Shown piece by piece: positions 44,055 to 52,401 of a DNA stretch of 64,000 bases (the stretch's first letter is position 1; each line of letters starts with the position of its first letter). The position numbers were made by a program, and so were the translations under genes. The notes beneath the pieces were generated by a model. It saw only the letters and a program-made list of their open reading frames with translations. It did no database searches and was not told where the DNA came from. The DNA comes from Mycobacterium sp. GA-1199 (GTDB taxonomy: Bacteria > Actinomycetota > Actinomycetes > Mycobacteriales > Mycobacteriaceae). The stretch is taken from the NCBI RefSeq assembly GCF_001500045.1, contig NZ_LQIX01000054.1:186001-250000 (forward strand), written 5' to 3'.

Positions 44055-44384
44055 GTGCACGAGATGGCGATAACGCAGAGTGTGGTCGATGCGGTGTGCG
44101 AGCACGCCGCGGGACGCCGGGTGCACTGCGTCAAGCTGGAGGTCGGCGCGCTGTGCGCCGTCGTACCGGACTCGATGCGGTTCTGCTTCGAACTCGCCAC
44201 CGCGGGCACCGTCGCCGACGGCGCGCGCCTGGACCTCGATGTGCAACCCGGCGCGGCGCGCTGTCACACCTGCGGCCAAAGCTTCGAACTACCCGATCTG
44301 ATTCTGTTGTGTCCCTGCGGCAGTGCCGATGTCGAGGTGACCGCCGGTCGGGATCTGAGGATTCTCTCGATGGAGGTGAGTTGA
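44055..44384 (+). CDS. hypA: hydrogenase nickel-incorporation protein HypA
   Basis: Delivers nickel, with HypB, to the hydrogenase large subunit. 109 residues: the Ni-binding Met-His-Glu N-terminus (MHEMAITQS), and a zinc site built of CHTC (~71-74) and CPCG (~87-90). It starts at GTG 44055, first gene of the hydrogenase island and divergent from recA. hypB follows after 2 bp. Confidence 0.95.
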   Translation: MHEMAITQSVVDAVCEHAAGRRVHCVKLEVGALCAVVPDSMRFCFELATAGTVADGARLDLDVQPGAARCHTCGQSFELPDLILLCPCGSADVEVTAGRDLRILSMEVS

Positions 44385-44386
44385 GC

Positions 44387-45178
44387 ATGTGCGCGACCTG
44401 CGGCTGCGGCGACGACGGTGCGACCATCACCACGCCGGGACACACCCACCTCCACCCTCACGAGCATGACCATCTCCACGAAGGCGAACACGTCCACACC
44501 GAGACCATCACGCTCGAGCAGAAGGTGCTCGCCAAGAACGACGAGCTCGCCGAACGGAACCGCGCATGGCTGGCCGCCCGCAACATCCTGACGCTCAACC
44601 TCACCAGCTCGCCGGGCGCCGGTAAGACCACCCTTCTGGAACGCGCCATCCGCGATCTGCACCCGGATCGCCCGGTCGCGGTCATCGAAGGCGATCAGGA
44701 GACGCTGCTGGACGCCGAACGCATCAGGGCCGCGGGAGCGCGGGCCGTACAGGTCAACACCGGCGCGGGCTGCCATCTCGACGCCACCATGGTGCAACGG
44801 GCACTGGAGACCCTCGACCCCGAGCCGGGGTCGCTTCTGTTCATCGAGAACGTCGGCAACCTCGTCTGCCCCGCTCTGTTCGATCTGGGTGAGCGCAGCA
44901 AAGTCGTCGTGATCTCGGTGACGGAGGGCGACGACAAGCCGCTGAAGTATCCACACATGTTCGCCGCGGCGGGACTGGTGATCGTGAACAAGACCGACCT
45001 GCTGCCGTATGTCGCTTTCGATCTTGAGAAATGCCGCGACCACGTACGCTCGCTTAACCCAGGCGCGCAGATACTGACCATGTCGGCCGCCACCGGCGAC
45101 GGTGTCGCGCGGTGGTACGACTGGATCGACGATTGCGCAAACTCGGCTTCTGCGCTGGCACCCGTTGACAAGACATAA
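44387..45178 (+). CDS. hypB: hydrogenase nickel-incorporation GTPase HypB
   Basis: A 263-residue GTPase of nickel insertion. N-terminal metal site CATCGCG, then a His-rich stretch (~18-40) for nickel storage, then G1 SSPGAGKTT (~73), Walker B-like LLFIENVGNLVCPA, and NKTDLLPY. The Cys/His nickel-zinc site at the GTPase dimer interface (GAGCHLDA) is present. Spacing of 2 bp from hypA indicates coupling. Confidence 0.96.
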   Translation: MCATCGCGDDGATITTPGHTHLHPHEHDHLHEGEHVHTETITLEQKVLAKNDELAERNRAWLAARNILTLNLTSSPGAGKTTLLERAIRDLHPDRPVAVIEGDQETLLDAERIRAAGARAVQVNTGAGCHLDATMVQRALETLDPEPGSLLFIENVGNLVCPALFDLGERSKVVVISVTEGDDKPLKYPHMFAAAGLVIVNKTDLLPYVAFDLEKCRDHVRSLNPGAQILTMSAATGDGVARWYDWIDDCANSASALAPVDKT

Positions 45179-45201
45179 CCCCCGGAGTAAACCCAGACTC
45201 A

Positions 45202-45283
45202 GCGCCGGAATTCGGCGCCGCGGCACAACGTGAGGTTGGGAGCCCCAGCCCGGCTCCCGGTCGTGAGGGCCCCAGCCCGGCCC
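45202..45283 (+). other. three consecutive hairpins in the hhyS leader
   Basis: Between hypB and hhyS: GCGCCG/CGGCGC with loop GAATT (45202-45218), GGGAGCC/GGCTCCC with loop CCAGCCC (45238-45258), and GGGCC/GGCCC with the same loop CCAGCCC (45267-45283). The last ends 17 bp before the hhyS ATG. They could stabilise the 5' end of hhyS mRNA or attenuate transcription. Confidence 0.55.
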
Positions 45284-45300
45284 CCAGGAAGCTGTGACCT

Positions 45301-46356
45301 ATGCCAACGGAGGCAGCAGTCAAAGCGGAAGAGGCCTTGATCCACGTCCTGTGGATCAACGCCGGATTGAGTTGTGACGGAGATTCGGTGGCGTTGACTG
45401 CCGCCACCCAGCCCAGCATCGAGGAGATCGCCCTCGGCGCTCTTCCCGGGCTGCCCAGAATCGCCGTCCATTGGCCCCTGATCGATTTCGAGTGCGGGCC
45501 GAACGGTGGCGCCGACGATTTTCTCGAATGGTTCTTCAAGGCCGACCGGGGTGAACTGGAACCATTCGTTCTGGTCGTCGAGGGGTCCATCCCGAACGAG
45601 AAGATCAAGGCCGAAGGCTACTGGTGCGGATTCGGCAACGATCCGGCCACCGGCCAACCGATGACCACCAGCGAGTGGCTGGATCGGCTGGCGCCCAAGG
45701 CCACTGCCGTCGTCGCGGTCGGAACGTGCGCCACCTACGGCGGCATCCACGCGATGGCGGGCAATCCCACCGGCGCCATGGGTGTCCCGGACTACCTCGG
45801 CTGGGACTGGAAGACCAAGGCCGGCATTCCGATCGTCTGCGTACCGGGATGTCCGATCCAACCCGACAACCTCGCCGAGACGCTGACCTACCTGCTGTAC
45901 ATGGCCACGGATCAGGCTCCGATGATTCCCCTCGACGATGCGCTACGGCCCCAGTGGCTGTTCGGCGCAACCGTGCACGAGGGTTGTGACCGAGCCGGGT
46001 ACTACGAACAGGGCGATTTCGCGACCGAGTACGGATCGCCGAAATGCATTGTCAAACTGGGTTGCTGGGGTCCGGTCGTCAAGTGCAACGTACCCAAGCG
46101 CGGCTGGATCAACGGAATCGGCGGCTGCCCGAACGTGGGTGGCATATGCATCGGCTGCACCATGCCCGGATTCCCCGACAAATTCATGCCGTTCATGGAC
46201 GAACCCCCCGGTGGCAAGGTGTCCACCGCGGCGTCGGGCCTGTACGGGTCGGTGATCCGCAGCCTGCGCCATATCACCGGCCGCACCGTCGACAAAGAGC
46301 CGAAGTGGCGCCATCGCGGCACGCAACTCACGACCGGAGCGACCCGCACCTGGTAG
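45301..46356 (+). CDS. hhyS: group 1h [NiFe] hydrogenase small subunit
   Basis: A 351-residue iron-sulfur subunit that passes electrons from the active site. The proximal cluster motif is Cys25-Asp-Gly-Asp28 (SCDGDS), the 3Cys-1Asp arrangement known in the oxygen-tolerant actinobacterial-type hydrogenase of Ralstonia. Further cluster Cys lie in VGTCATYGG, PGCPIQPDN, HEGCDR, and the C-terminal GGCPNVGGICIGCTMPGF. There is no Tat signal (no RRxFxK), so the enzyme is cytoplasmic-facing. Resembles HhyS of M. smegmatis. Confidence 0.95.
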   Translation: MPTEAAVKAEEALIHVLWINAGLSCDGDSVALTAATQPSIEEIALGALPGLPRIAVHWPLIDFECGPNGGADDFLEWFFKADRGELEPFVLVVEGSIPNEKIKAEGYWCGFGNDPATGQPMTTSEWLDRLAPKATAVVAVGTCATYGGIHAMAGNPTGAMGVPDYLGWDWKTKAGIPIVCVPGCPIQPDNLAETLTYLLYMATDQAPMIPLDDALRPQWLFGATVHEGCDRAGYYEQGDFATEYGSPKCIVKLGCWGPVVKCNVPKRGWINGIGGCPNVGGICIGCTMPGFPDKFMPFMDEPPGGKVSTAASGLYGSVIRSLRHITGRTVDKEPKWRHRGTQLTTGATRTW

Positions 46357-46443
46357 GTGTGGCTCGTCGGAGGGCGCGCAGGCGTGCTTTCGGTCTCCGA
46401 AATGTCCTGTGACGCTCCTCATCTGAAGAAAGAGAAGAGTTCG

Positions 46444-48240
46444 ATGACAACCATCATCCCCGAGCCGTCACACGTGAAGCGCGACCCCGGCCAACTGGTG
46501 GAGATGGCGTGGGATCCCATCACCCGGATCGTCGGTAGCCTCGGCATCTACACCAAGATCGACTTCGACAATCGCGAGGTCGTCGAGTGTCACAGCACCT
46601 CGTCGATCTTCCGCGGTTACTCGATCTTCATGAAGGGCAAGGATCCTCGCGACGCGCACTTCATCACGAGCCGCATCTGCGGCATCTGCGGTGACAACCA
46701 TGCGACGTGCTCGTGCTACTGCCAGAACATGGCCTACGGTGTCAAGCCGCCACACCTCGGCGAGTGGCTGATCAACCTCGGTGAAGCCGCCGAGTACATG
46801 TTCGACCACAACATCTTCCAGGAGAACCTGGTCGGCGTCGACTACTGCGAGAAGATGGTCTCCGAGACCAATCCCAGTGTGCTGGCCAAGGCGGAGAACA
46901 CCCAGGCCCCGCATGCGGACATGCACGGCTACCGCACGATCGCCGAGATCATGCGTGCGCTCAATCCTTTCACCGGCGAGTTCTACCGCGAGGCCCTGCA
47001 GGTCAGTCGGTGGACGCGAGAGATGTTCTGCCTCATGGAGGGTCGACACGTCCATCCGTCGACGCTGTATCCCGGCGGTATCGGTACCACCGCGACGGTC
47101 CAGTTGATGACCGACTACATGACGCGGCTGATGCGCTACGTCGAGTTCATGAAGAAGGTCGTGCCCATGCACGACGACCTCTTCGACTTCTTCTACGAAG
47201 CGCTTCCCGGCTACGACCAGGTCGGCTTGCGCCGCACGCTGCTGGGCTGCTGGGGCTCGTTCCAGGACCCCGAGGTGTGCAACTTCGAGTACAAGGACAT
47301 GGAGCGTTGGGGCGACGCGATGTTCGTCACGCCCGGTGTGGTGATCGACGGGAAGCTGCACACCCACTCCCTGGTCGACATCAACCTCGGCATCCGAATC
47401 CTGTTGGGCCACTCGTACTACGACGACTGGACCGACCAGGAGATGTTCGTCAAGACCGATCCCCTCGGCAATCCGATCGACCGGCGCCATCCCTGGAACC
47501 AGCACACCAATCCCCGGCCGCAGAAACGCGACTTCGACGGCAACTACAGCTGGGTGATGGCGCCGCGCTGGTTCGACGGCACGGATCACCTGGCGCTCGA
47601 CACCGGCGGCGGTCCGTTGGCGCGGCTGTGGTCCACCGCACTCGCCGGACTGGTCGACATCGGCTATGTGAAGGCGACCGGCCAGAGCGTGCAGATCAAC
47701 CTGCCCAAGACGGCCCTGAAGGGTCCGGTCGAACTCGAGTGGAGGATCCCGCAGTACGGCAGCAACACCCTCGAACGCAACCGCGCCAGGACATATTTCC
47801 AGGCCTACGCGGCCGCCTGCGCCCTGCACTTCGCGGAGAAGGCGTTGACCGAGATTCGAGCCGGCCGGACCAAGACCTGGGAGAAGTTCGAGGTGCCCGA
47901 CGAAGGCATCGGCTGTGGGTTCACCGAGGCGGTCCGCGGAGTCCTCAGCCACCACATGGTGATTCGCGACGGCAAGATCGCGAACTATCACCCCTATCCG
48001 CCGACGCCGTGGAACGCCAACCCCCGGGACAGCTACGGCACACCGGGACCCTACGAGGACGCGGTCCAAGGCCAGCCCATCTTCGAGGAGAACGACAGGG
48101 AGCATTTCAAGGGCATCGACGTCATGCGCACGGTGCGCAGTTTCGACCCGTGTCTGCCGTGCGGCGTGCACATGTACCTGGGTAAGGGGAAGTCACTCGA
48201 CCTGCTGCACTCCCCCACCCAGTCCGTCACCGGGGAATAG
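46444..48240 (+). CDS. hhyL: group 1h [NiFe] hydrogenase large subunit
   Basis: A 598-residue catalytic subunit binding the NiFe(CN)2CO site. L1 motif RICGICGDNHATC has Cys79 and Cys82; L2 DPCLPCGVH has Cys570 and Cys573. The sequence continues 22 residues past His576, a C-terminal peptide to be removed by the maturation protease. ATG 46444 is used (MTTIIPEP), with purine-rich AGAGAAGAG upstream; an in-frame ATG at 46357 is next to the hhyS stop and lacks one. Group 1h oxidises atmospheric H2 during starvation in M. smegmatis. Confidence 0.96.
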   Translation: MTTIIPEPSHVKRDPGQLVEMAWDPITRIVGSLGIYTKIDFDNREVVECHSTSSIFRGYSIFMKGKDPRDAHFITSRICGICGDNHATCSCYCQNMAYGVKPPHLGEWLINLGEAAEYMFDHNIFQENLVGVDYCEKMVSETNPSVLAKAENTQAPHADMHGYRTIAEIMRALNPFTGEFYREALQVSRWTREMFCLMEGRHVHPSTLYPGGIGTTATVQLMTDYMTRLMRYVEFMKKVVPMHDDLFDFFYEALPGYDQVGLRRTLLGCWGSFQDPEVCNFEYKDMERWGDAMFVTPGVVIDGKLHTHSLVDINLGIRILLGHSYYDDWTDQEMFVKTDPLGNPIDRRHPWNQHTNPRPQKRDFDGNYSWVMAPRWFDGTDHLALDTGGGPLARLWSTALAGLVDIGYVKATGQSVQINLPKTALKGPVELEWRIPQYGSNTLERNRARTYFQAYAAACALHFAEKALTEIRAGRTKTWEKFEVPDEGIGCGFTEAVRGVLSHHMVIRDGKIANYHPYPPTPWNANPRDSYGTPGPYEDAVQGQPIFEENDREHFKGIDVMRTVRSFDPCLPCGVHMYLGKGKSLDLLHSPTQSVTGE

Positions 48241-48243
48241 GGA

Positions 48244-49179
48244 ATGGCCCCGCCGATCCGAGACGACGCGCAGTGGCGTACGGCGGGCCACCGAATACAG
48301 GCCCTGCTTGACGCGTCCGCCGCGGGCGGCCCCGCCGCGCACGAGCGCGCGGTCCAACTCGTCGGTGAGGTGACCGACCTCTACGGCGCCGCACTCGAAC
48401 GGATCCTGCGGATCGCGGTGAGCGCCGACGCCACGCTGGCCGAACGACTGGCCGGCGATGACCTCGTCGCCAGCCTGCTGCTCGTCCACGGGTTGCACCC
48501 GCACGACATCCATCGGCGCGTCGAGGATGCCCTCGACAGGGTCCGGCCGTATCTCGGCTCGCACGGCGGCGACGTGGCACTCCTCGAAACAGTCCACGTC
48601 CCAGACGGATTCACCGTTCGCCTGCAATTCTCTGGCAGCTGCAAGAGCTGCCCCTCGTCGGCGGTCACCCTGGAGTTGACCGTCGAGGACGCCGTCCGGG
48701 CGGCGGCTCCGGAAGTCACCGCGATCGAGGTGGTCGCGCCGCCGTCGAGCCCGACGGTGATTCCGCCGGCGACGCTCTTCAGCCGCGTCCAGCAGCGCGC
48801 GCCCAGGCATGCGTCGTGGCACCCCGTGCCCGAATTCGCGGACCTGACGCCCGGCGAGGTCGGCGGATTCTCGGTGGCGGGAACCACCGTGCTGGCGTGC
48901 CGCATCGGCGACGAAATGTTCGCCTATCGCGACCGCTGCGGTGTCTGCCGCGAGTCGCTGGCCGGGGCCGCGCTACACCGCCGCATGGGGTCTCCCGCCG
49001 GCGATGCGGTGCTGCGCTGCCCGCGCTGCCACGCCCATTTCGACGTCGTGCACGCCGGGGCCTGCGTCGACGAGGGAGCCGACCCGCTCGCTCACCTGGA
49101 GCCGATCCCGCTGCTGGCGCGCGACGGCGTGTTGTCGATCGCGATGGCCGCGCAGCCCACCGAGGCGGGTGTGGCATGA
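48244..49179 (+). CDS. hhyE: hydrogenase-associated NifU/Rieske-like FeS protein HhyE
   Basis: A 311-residue two-domain protein. Residues ~85-165 are a NifU C-terminal-like domain with Cys133-x-x-Cys136 (SGSCKSCPSS). Residues ~195-300 resemble a Rieske fold, but ligands are Cys232-x-x-Cys235 and Cys259-x-x-Cys262 (with His263/His265) in place of the usual CxH/CxxH. It is probably the electron acceptor from HhySL, as inferred for M. smegmatis HhyE. It starts 3 bp after hhyL and its stop overlaps the next start. Confidence 0.85.
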   Translation: MAPPIRDDAQWRTAGHRIQALLDASAAGGPAAHERAVQLVGEVTDLYGAALERILRIAVSADATLAERLAGDDLVASLLLVHGLHPHDIHRRVEDALDRVRPYLGSHGGDVALLETVHVPDGFTVRLQFSGSCKSCPSSAVTLELTVEDAVRAAAPEVTAIEVVAPPSSPTVIPPATLFSRVQQRAPRHASWHPVPEFADLTPGEVGGFSVAGTTVLACRIGDEMFAYRDRCGVCRESLAGAALHRRMGSPAGDAVLRCPRCHAHFDVVHAGACVDEGADPLAHLEPIPLLARDGVLSIAMAAQPTEAGVA

Positions 49180-49817
49180 CCAGCGCGTACGACGTGCTCG
49201 CGATGATCCGGGCCAACCGCGGGGTCCCCGCGCCCGCCGGTGAACGCTGTGAGATGTGCACCGAAACGATCGCCGATGAGCACCAGCACGTCGTGAATGT
49301 CGAAGCGCGGGCGCTGATGTGCGTGTGCCGCGGCTGTTATCTGCTGTTCACCGACACCAGGGCCGCGCTCCGCTATCGCGCGGTCCCCGACCGCTGGTTG
49401 TCCTTCCCGGGATTCGGGATGGACCGCCGGGATTGGCAGCGTCTTCAGATCCCGGTCGCGCTGGCGTTCTTTTTCCGCAACTCGAGCCTGGATCGCATGG
49501 CCGCCTTCTATCCCGGGCCGGCGGGCGCGACCGAGTCCGAACTGGACCTCTCCGCGTGGGACAATGTGCGTGCGGCGGACCCGCGGGTGGACCTGCTCGC
49601 CGACGACACCGAGGCCCTGCTCGTGCTGGTGCCCGACGACGAACGACGGGCCCCGGAATGCTTTCTGGTGCCCATCGACGCCTGCTACGAGTTCGTCGGC
49701 AGGCTGCGCCGGCTGTGGCGCGGATTCGACGGCGGCCAGCAGGTGCGCGAATACGTTCAGGACTTCTTCGAGCACGTGCGTAACCGGGCGAAGGTGGTGG
49801 CGCCGTGCCAGAGCTGA
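49176..49817 (+). CDS. hydrogenase-associated DUF5947-like protein
   Basis: A 213-residue protein with an N-terminal metal-binding module (CEMC at ~25-28 and CVCRGC at ~49-54) and a mixed C-terminal domain ending in an aromatic, helical tail (EYVQDFFEHVRNRAK). It matches my recollection of DUF5947, which is seen only next to group 1h hydrogenases. Function is not known. ATGA overlap with hhyE and 13-bp overlap with the next gene. Confidence 0.8.
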   Translation: MTSAYDVLAMIRANRGVPAPAGERCEMCTETIADEHQHVVNVEARALMCVCRGCYLLFTDTRAALRYRAVPDRWLSFPGFGMDRRDWQRLQIPVALAFFFRNSSLDRMAAFYPGPAGATESELDLSAWDNVRAADPRVDLLADDTEALLVLVPDDERRAPECFLVPIDACYEFVGRLRRLWRGFDGGQQVREYVQDFFEHVRNRAKVVAPCQS

Positions 49818-50449
49818 CCTTCGCCGTGCTCGACATCCGCGCCGAACCGTACGCGGTCACACCGGTGCTCACCGCCCGGATCGGTATCGCTTCCGACGGT
49901 GACGACCCCGTGCACGCCATCGCGCTGCGCTGCCAGGTTCGCATCGAACCGTTGCGTCGCCGATACTCCGATGACGAGGCGCTCGGACTGCTCGACCTGT
50001 TCGGCCCCCGCGAACGCTGGGACACCACACAACACAACTTCCTCTGGCAACATGCCAGCACCATGGTGCCGGGATTCACCGGAACCACGCAGGTCGACCT
50101 GCCGCTCGAGTGCACCTACGACCTCGAGGTGACGGCGGCGAAATACTTCCATGCACTGCATGACGGCACGATTCCGCTCCAATTCCTGTTCAGTGGAACA
50201 ATTTTCACCCGCGGTGAGAAGAACCTGCGCGTGCAGCAGGTTCCCTGGGATCGCGAGGACCGCTACGACATGCCCGTGTCGACGTGGCGTGACCTAATGC
50301 GCGTGCACTACCCCAACACGGGTTGGCTGCGGCTGGGTCACGACACCATCGCTGCGCTGTCGGAGTTCAAATCAGCCCGCGGCCTTCTGGGTTACGACGA
50401 CGCGATCACCTCGCTACTGGCCGTTCACACCGCTGAGGAGATTCGATGA
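49805..50449 (+). CDS. hydrogenase-associated DUF6084-like protein
   Basis: A 214-residue soluble protein, beta-rich in the first half (LTARIGIASDGDDPVHAIALRCQVRIEP) with no Cys-rich motif, signal or membrane segment. Sequence style fits DUF6084 (from memory), another family tied to group 1h hydrogenases. Starts at GTG 49805 inside the previous gene and overlaps the next by 4 bp, so stoichiometric co-translation is likely. Role unknown. Confidence 0.78.
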   Translation: MPELTFAVLDIRAEPYAVTPVLTARIGIASDGDDPVHAIALRCQVRIEPLRRRYSDDEALGLLDLFGPRERWDTTQHNFLWQHASTMVPGFTGTTQVDLPLECTYDLEVTAAKYFHALHDGTIPLQFLFSGTIFTRGEKNLRVQQVPWDREDRYDMPVSTWRDLMRVHYPNTGWLRLGHDTIAALSEFKSARGLLGYDDAITSLLAVHTAEEIR

Positions 50450-51783
50450 CCGCAGACTGGGATCACGCCCGAGCCGTCGCGGACGCGGTGCTCTATGAGG
50501 GATACCTGTTGTATCCCTACCGCGCCAGCTCGAGCAAGAACCAGTCCCGTTGGCAATTCGGCGTTCTCGGACCGAGCGGCGCCGCGGAGGCCGCCATCGG
50601 CGAAGACGCCTCGATGTCCACCCAGGTTCTGTTGACCCCGCACGGCATCCCGATGGTGACCGGTGTGATCCGCTTTCTGCAGCTTCAGCACCGCAGTGTC
50701 GAACGCGACGCCGGCGGTGGACGGTTCGAACCGGTCGACGAACTGAGTTCGGGAACCGACGCATGGGTCAGCTGGGACGAGGCGGTCGAGTGCGAGATCC
50801 CGATCCACCCGTTCCCGGTGATGAGCCTGCCTGCCACACTGGACATCTCGGTTCCGTCGGCCAGTGAGATCCAGCCCGTCGCGGGCGGCAGGCTGGTGCG
50901 GACGCGCCGCGAGCTGAGCGGCCGACTCGACGTCTCCGCCGAGCAGGACGGTGACTTGCTGCGACTCACGTTCGATGTATGCAACACCGCTGCACCGGCC
51001 GGCGACGAGGACGAGGCGATCGCCGTATCACTGATCGGGACCCACCTGTTGCTGGAGGTGGCCGACGGTGAGTTCGTCTCCCTGCTCGAACCGCCGGAGG
51101 GGGCCTCCGACGCCGTGGCGCGGTGCCGCCAGCACCGCTGCTTCCCGGTGCTGGCAGGCCCGGCGCCGCATCGGGATCTCGTGCTCGCGTCACCGATCAT
51201 CCTTTACGACCACCCCGAGATCGCCGAGCAGAGCAAGGGTGCGCTCTACGACTCGACCGAGATCGACGAGATCCTGACGCTGCGCATCATGACGATGACC
51301 GACGACGAGAAAGCACAGGCCCGCGCCACCGATCAACGCGCCGCGGCGATCATCGATCGCTGCGACTCGATGTCACCCGAGGCGATGCTCGATCTGCACG
51401 GCGTGCTGCGGGACCCGCATGCGGCCGGCGGGGAACCGGACCTGATCCCGCAGATCCCGACCGGCATTGAGTGGTGGGACCCGATGGCCGATACGGCGGT
51501 GCGGCCGGACTCGGATGCCGTTCTGGTCAACGACACTCGCGTCGCCCGTGGCAGCCGTGTGCGGTTGCACCCGTCCCGGCGGGCCGACGCGCAGGACGTG
51601 TTCTACGCCGACAAGATCGCGCGCGTCACCTCGGTGCACGAGGACGTCGACGGCGAGCACCATATCGGCGTCGTCATCGAGGACGATCCCGGTGCCGAAC
51701 TGCACGACTGGTACGGCCGCTACCTGTACTTTGCACCCGACGAGGTCGAACCTCTGGTTGAAGGGAGTCCGCAATGGAAGTGA
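50446..51783 (+). CDS. 445-residue hydrogenase-operon protein, unknown family
   Basis: Not recognised. A soluble, acidic protein with mostly beta-type and loop sequence in its middle part, several paired motifs (SLLEPPEGASDAV, HRDLVLASPIILYDHPEI) and a C-terminal SH3-like segment (DTRVARGSRVRLHPSRRADAQD). No catalytic motif is obvious. It is locked into the operon by overlaps of 4 bp upstream and 10 bp downstream. Confidence 0.75.
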   Translation: MTADWDHARAVADAVLYEGYLLYPYRASSSKNQSRWQFGVLGPSGAAEAAIGEDASMSTQVLLTPHGIPMVTGVIRFLQLQHRSVERDAGGGRFEPVDELSSGTDAWVSWDEAVECEIPIHPFPVMSLPATLDISVPSASEIQPVAGGRLVRTRRELSGRLDVSAEQDGDLLRLTFDVCNTAAPAGDEDEAIAVSLIGTHLLLEVADGEFVSLLEPPEGASDAVARCRQHRCFPVLAGPAPHRDLVLASPIILYDHPEIAEQSKGALYDSTEIDEILTLRIMTMTDDEKAQARATDQRAAAIIDRCDSMSPEAMLDLHGVLRDPHAAGGEPDLIPQIPTGIEWWDPMADTAVRPDSDAVLVNDTRVARGSRVRLHPSRRADAQDVFYADKIARVTSVHEDVDGEHHIGVVIEDDPGAELHDWYGRYLYFAPDEVEPLVEGSPQWK

Positions 51784-51893
51784 TCGGCTGGATCGCGGTA
51801 GGTGTCGTCGCGGTGGTGGCTGTGGCGGCGGCGGCGGTGGGCATCCGCTCCGTGCCGGATGCGCGGCGCTACATGAGAATGCGCCGGATGTGA
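51774..51893 (+). CDS. 39-residue single-span membrane protein (DUF6893-like)
   Basis: A very short gene: ATG 51774 with GAAGGGAG upstream, stop at 51891-51893. One hydrophobic segment (residues ~4-23, Ala/Val-rich) is followed by a short, basic, probably cytoplasmic tail (RSVPDARRYMRMRRM). Overlaps the 445-residue gene by 10 bp. It is the only membrane segment encoded in the operon and could anchor the hydrogenase complex; I recall this kind of protein as DUF6893. Confidence 0.8.
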   Translation: MEVIGWIAVGVVAVVAVAAAAVGIRSVPDARRYMRMRRM

Positions 51894-51901
51894 CGGCGAA
51901 C

Positions 51902-51907
51902 GAGGTG
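51902..51907 (+). promoter_or_regulatory. Shine-Dalgarno sequence that selects an ATC start
   Basis: GAGGTG ends 5 bp before the ATC at 51913, ideal spacing for translation initiation. The protease frame has no ATG, GTG or TTG near its conserved N-terminus, so this site marks the probable start. Confidence 0.6.
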
Positions 51908-51912
51908 TACCG

Positions 51913-52398
51913 ATCTCCCGAATTCTGGTAGCCGGGCTCGGCAACATCTTCCTCGGTGACGACGGCTTCGGCCCCGAGGTGATGCGCCGCGTGCCGGCCG
52001 ACCTCGCCGGACCACACGTTGCGGTCACCGATTACGGGATCGGCGGCATGCACCTCGCCTACGACCTGCTCGACGGCTGCGACGCCCTGGTCCTGGTCGA
52101 CGCCATCCCGAATCGCGGCACGCCGGGCAGTCTCCACGTGTTCGAGGCCGACCTCGACAACGCCCGGTCCGCAACCGGTTTGGATGCGCACGCGATGGAC
52201 CCCGCGGCGGTGTTCGCCAGCCTCAACGCGCTCGGCGGCACCCCGCCCTTCACCGTGGTGATCGGCTGCGAAGTCGACCGCGTCGACGAGGGTATCGGGC
52301 TGTCGGATGCCGTTGCGGCGGCCGTGCCGGAGGCGGTCCGGGTGATCGGCGAGGTGGTCGACGGACTGTTGGCCCGCGTCTCGGTGGCGGAGGGCTGA
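51913..52398 (+). CDS. hydrogenase maturation endopeptidase (HyaD/HycI type)
   Basis: Removes the C-terminal peptide of HhyL after nickel insertion. The frame reads SRILVAGLGNIFLGDDGFGPEV from its second codon (shown as key motif G-x-G-N-I-F-L-G-D-D-G-F-G), with Asp metal ligands, then DYGIGGMHLAYDLLDG and IGCEVDRVD. This frame opens after a TGA at 51874 and contains no ATG/GTG/TTG before the motif; the only well-placed codon is ATC 51913. GTG 51979 would delete the conserved motif. A G-to-C change, an AUC start, or a sequence error are all possible. Confidence 0.8.
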   Translation: MSRILVAGLGNIFLGDDGFGPEVMRRVPADLAGPHVAVTDYGIGGMHLAYDLLDGCDALVLVDAIPNRGTPGSLHVFEADLDNARSATGLDAHAMDPAAVFASLNALGGTPPFTVVIGCEVDRVDEGIGLSDAVAAAVPEAVRVIGEVVDGLLARVSVAEG

Positions 52399-52401
52399 CC
52401 G

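Noticed and set aside
46468..48171. 567-residue open frame opposite hhyL
   Set aside because: Antisense shadow of a clearly conserved gene; the translation has no recognisable motif and arises from GC-rich codon bias.
51890..51931. A 13-codon frame starting at GTG 51890
   Set aside because: It overlaps the DUF6893-like stop in GTGA form and ends at TAG, but no similarity supports a peptide; it may mark a frameshift relative to the protease, which is reported as a finding.
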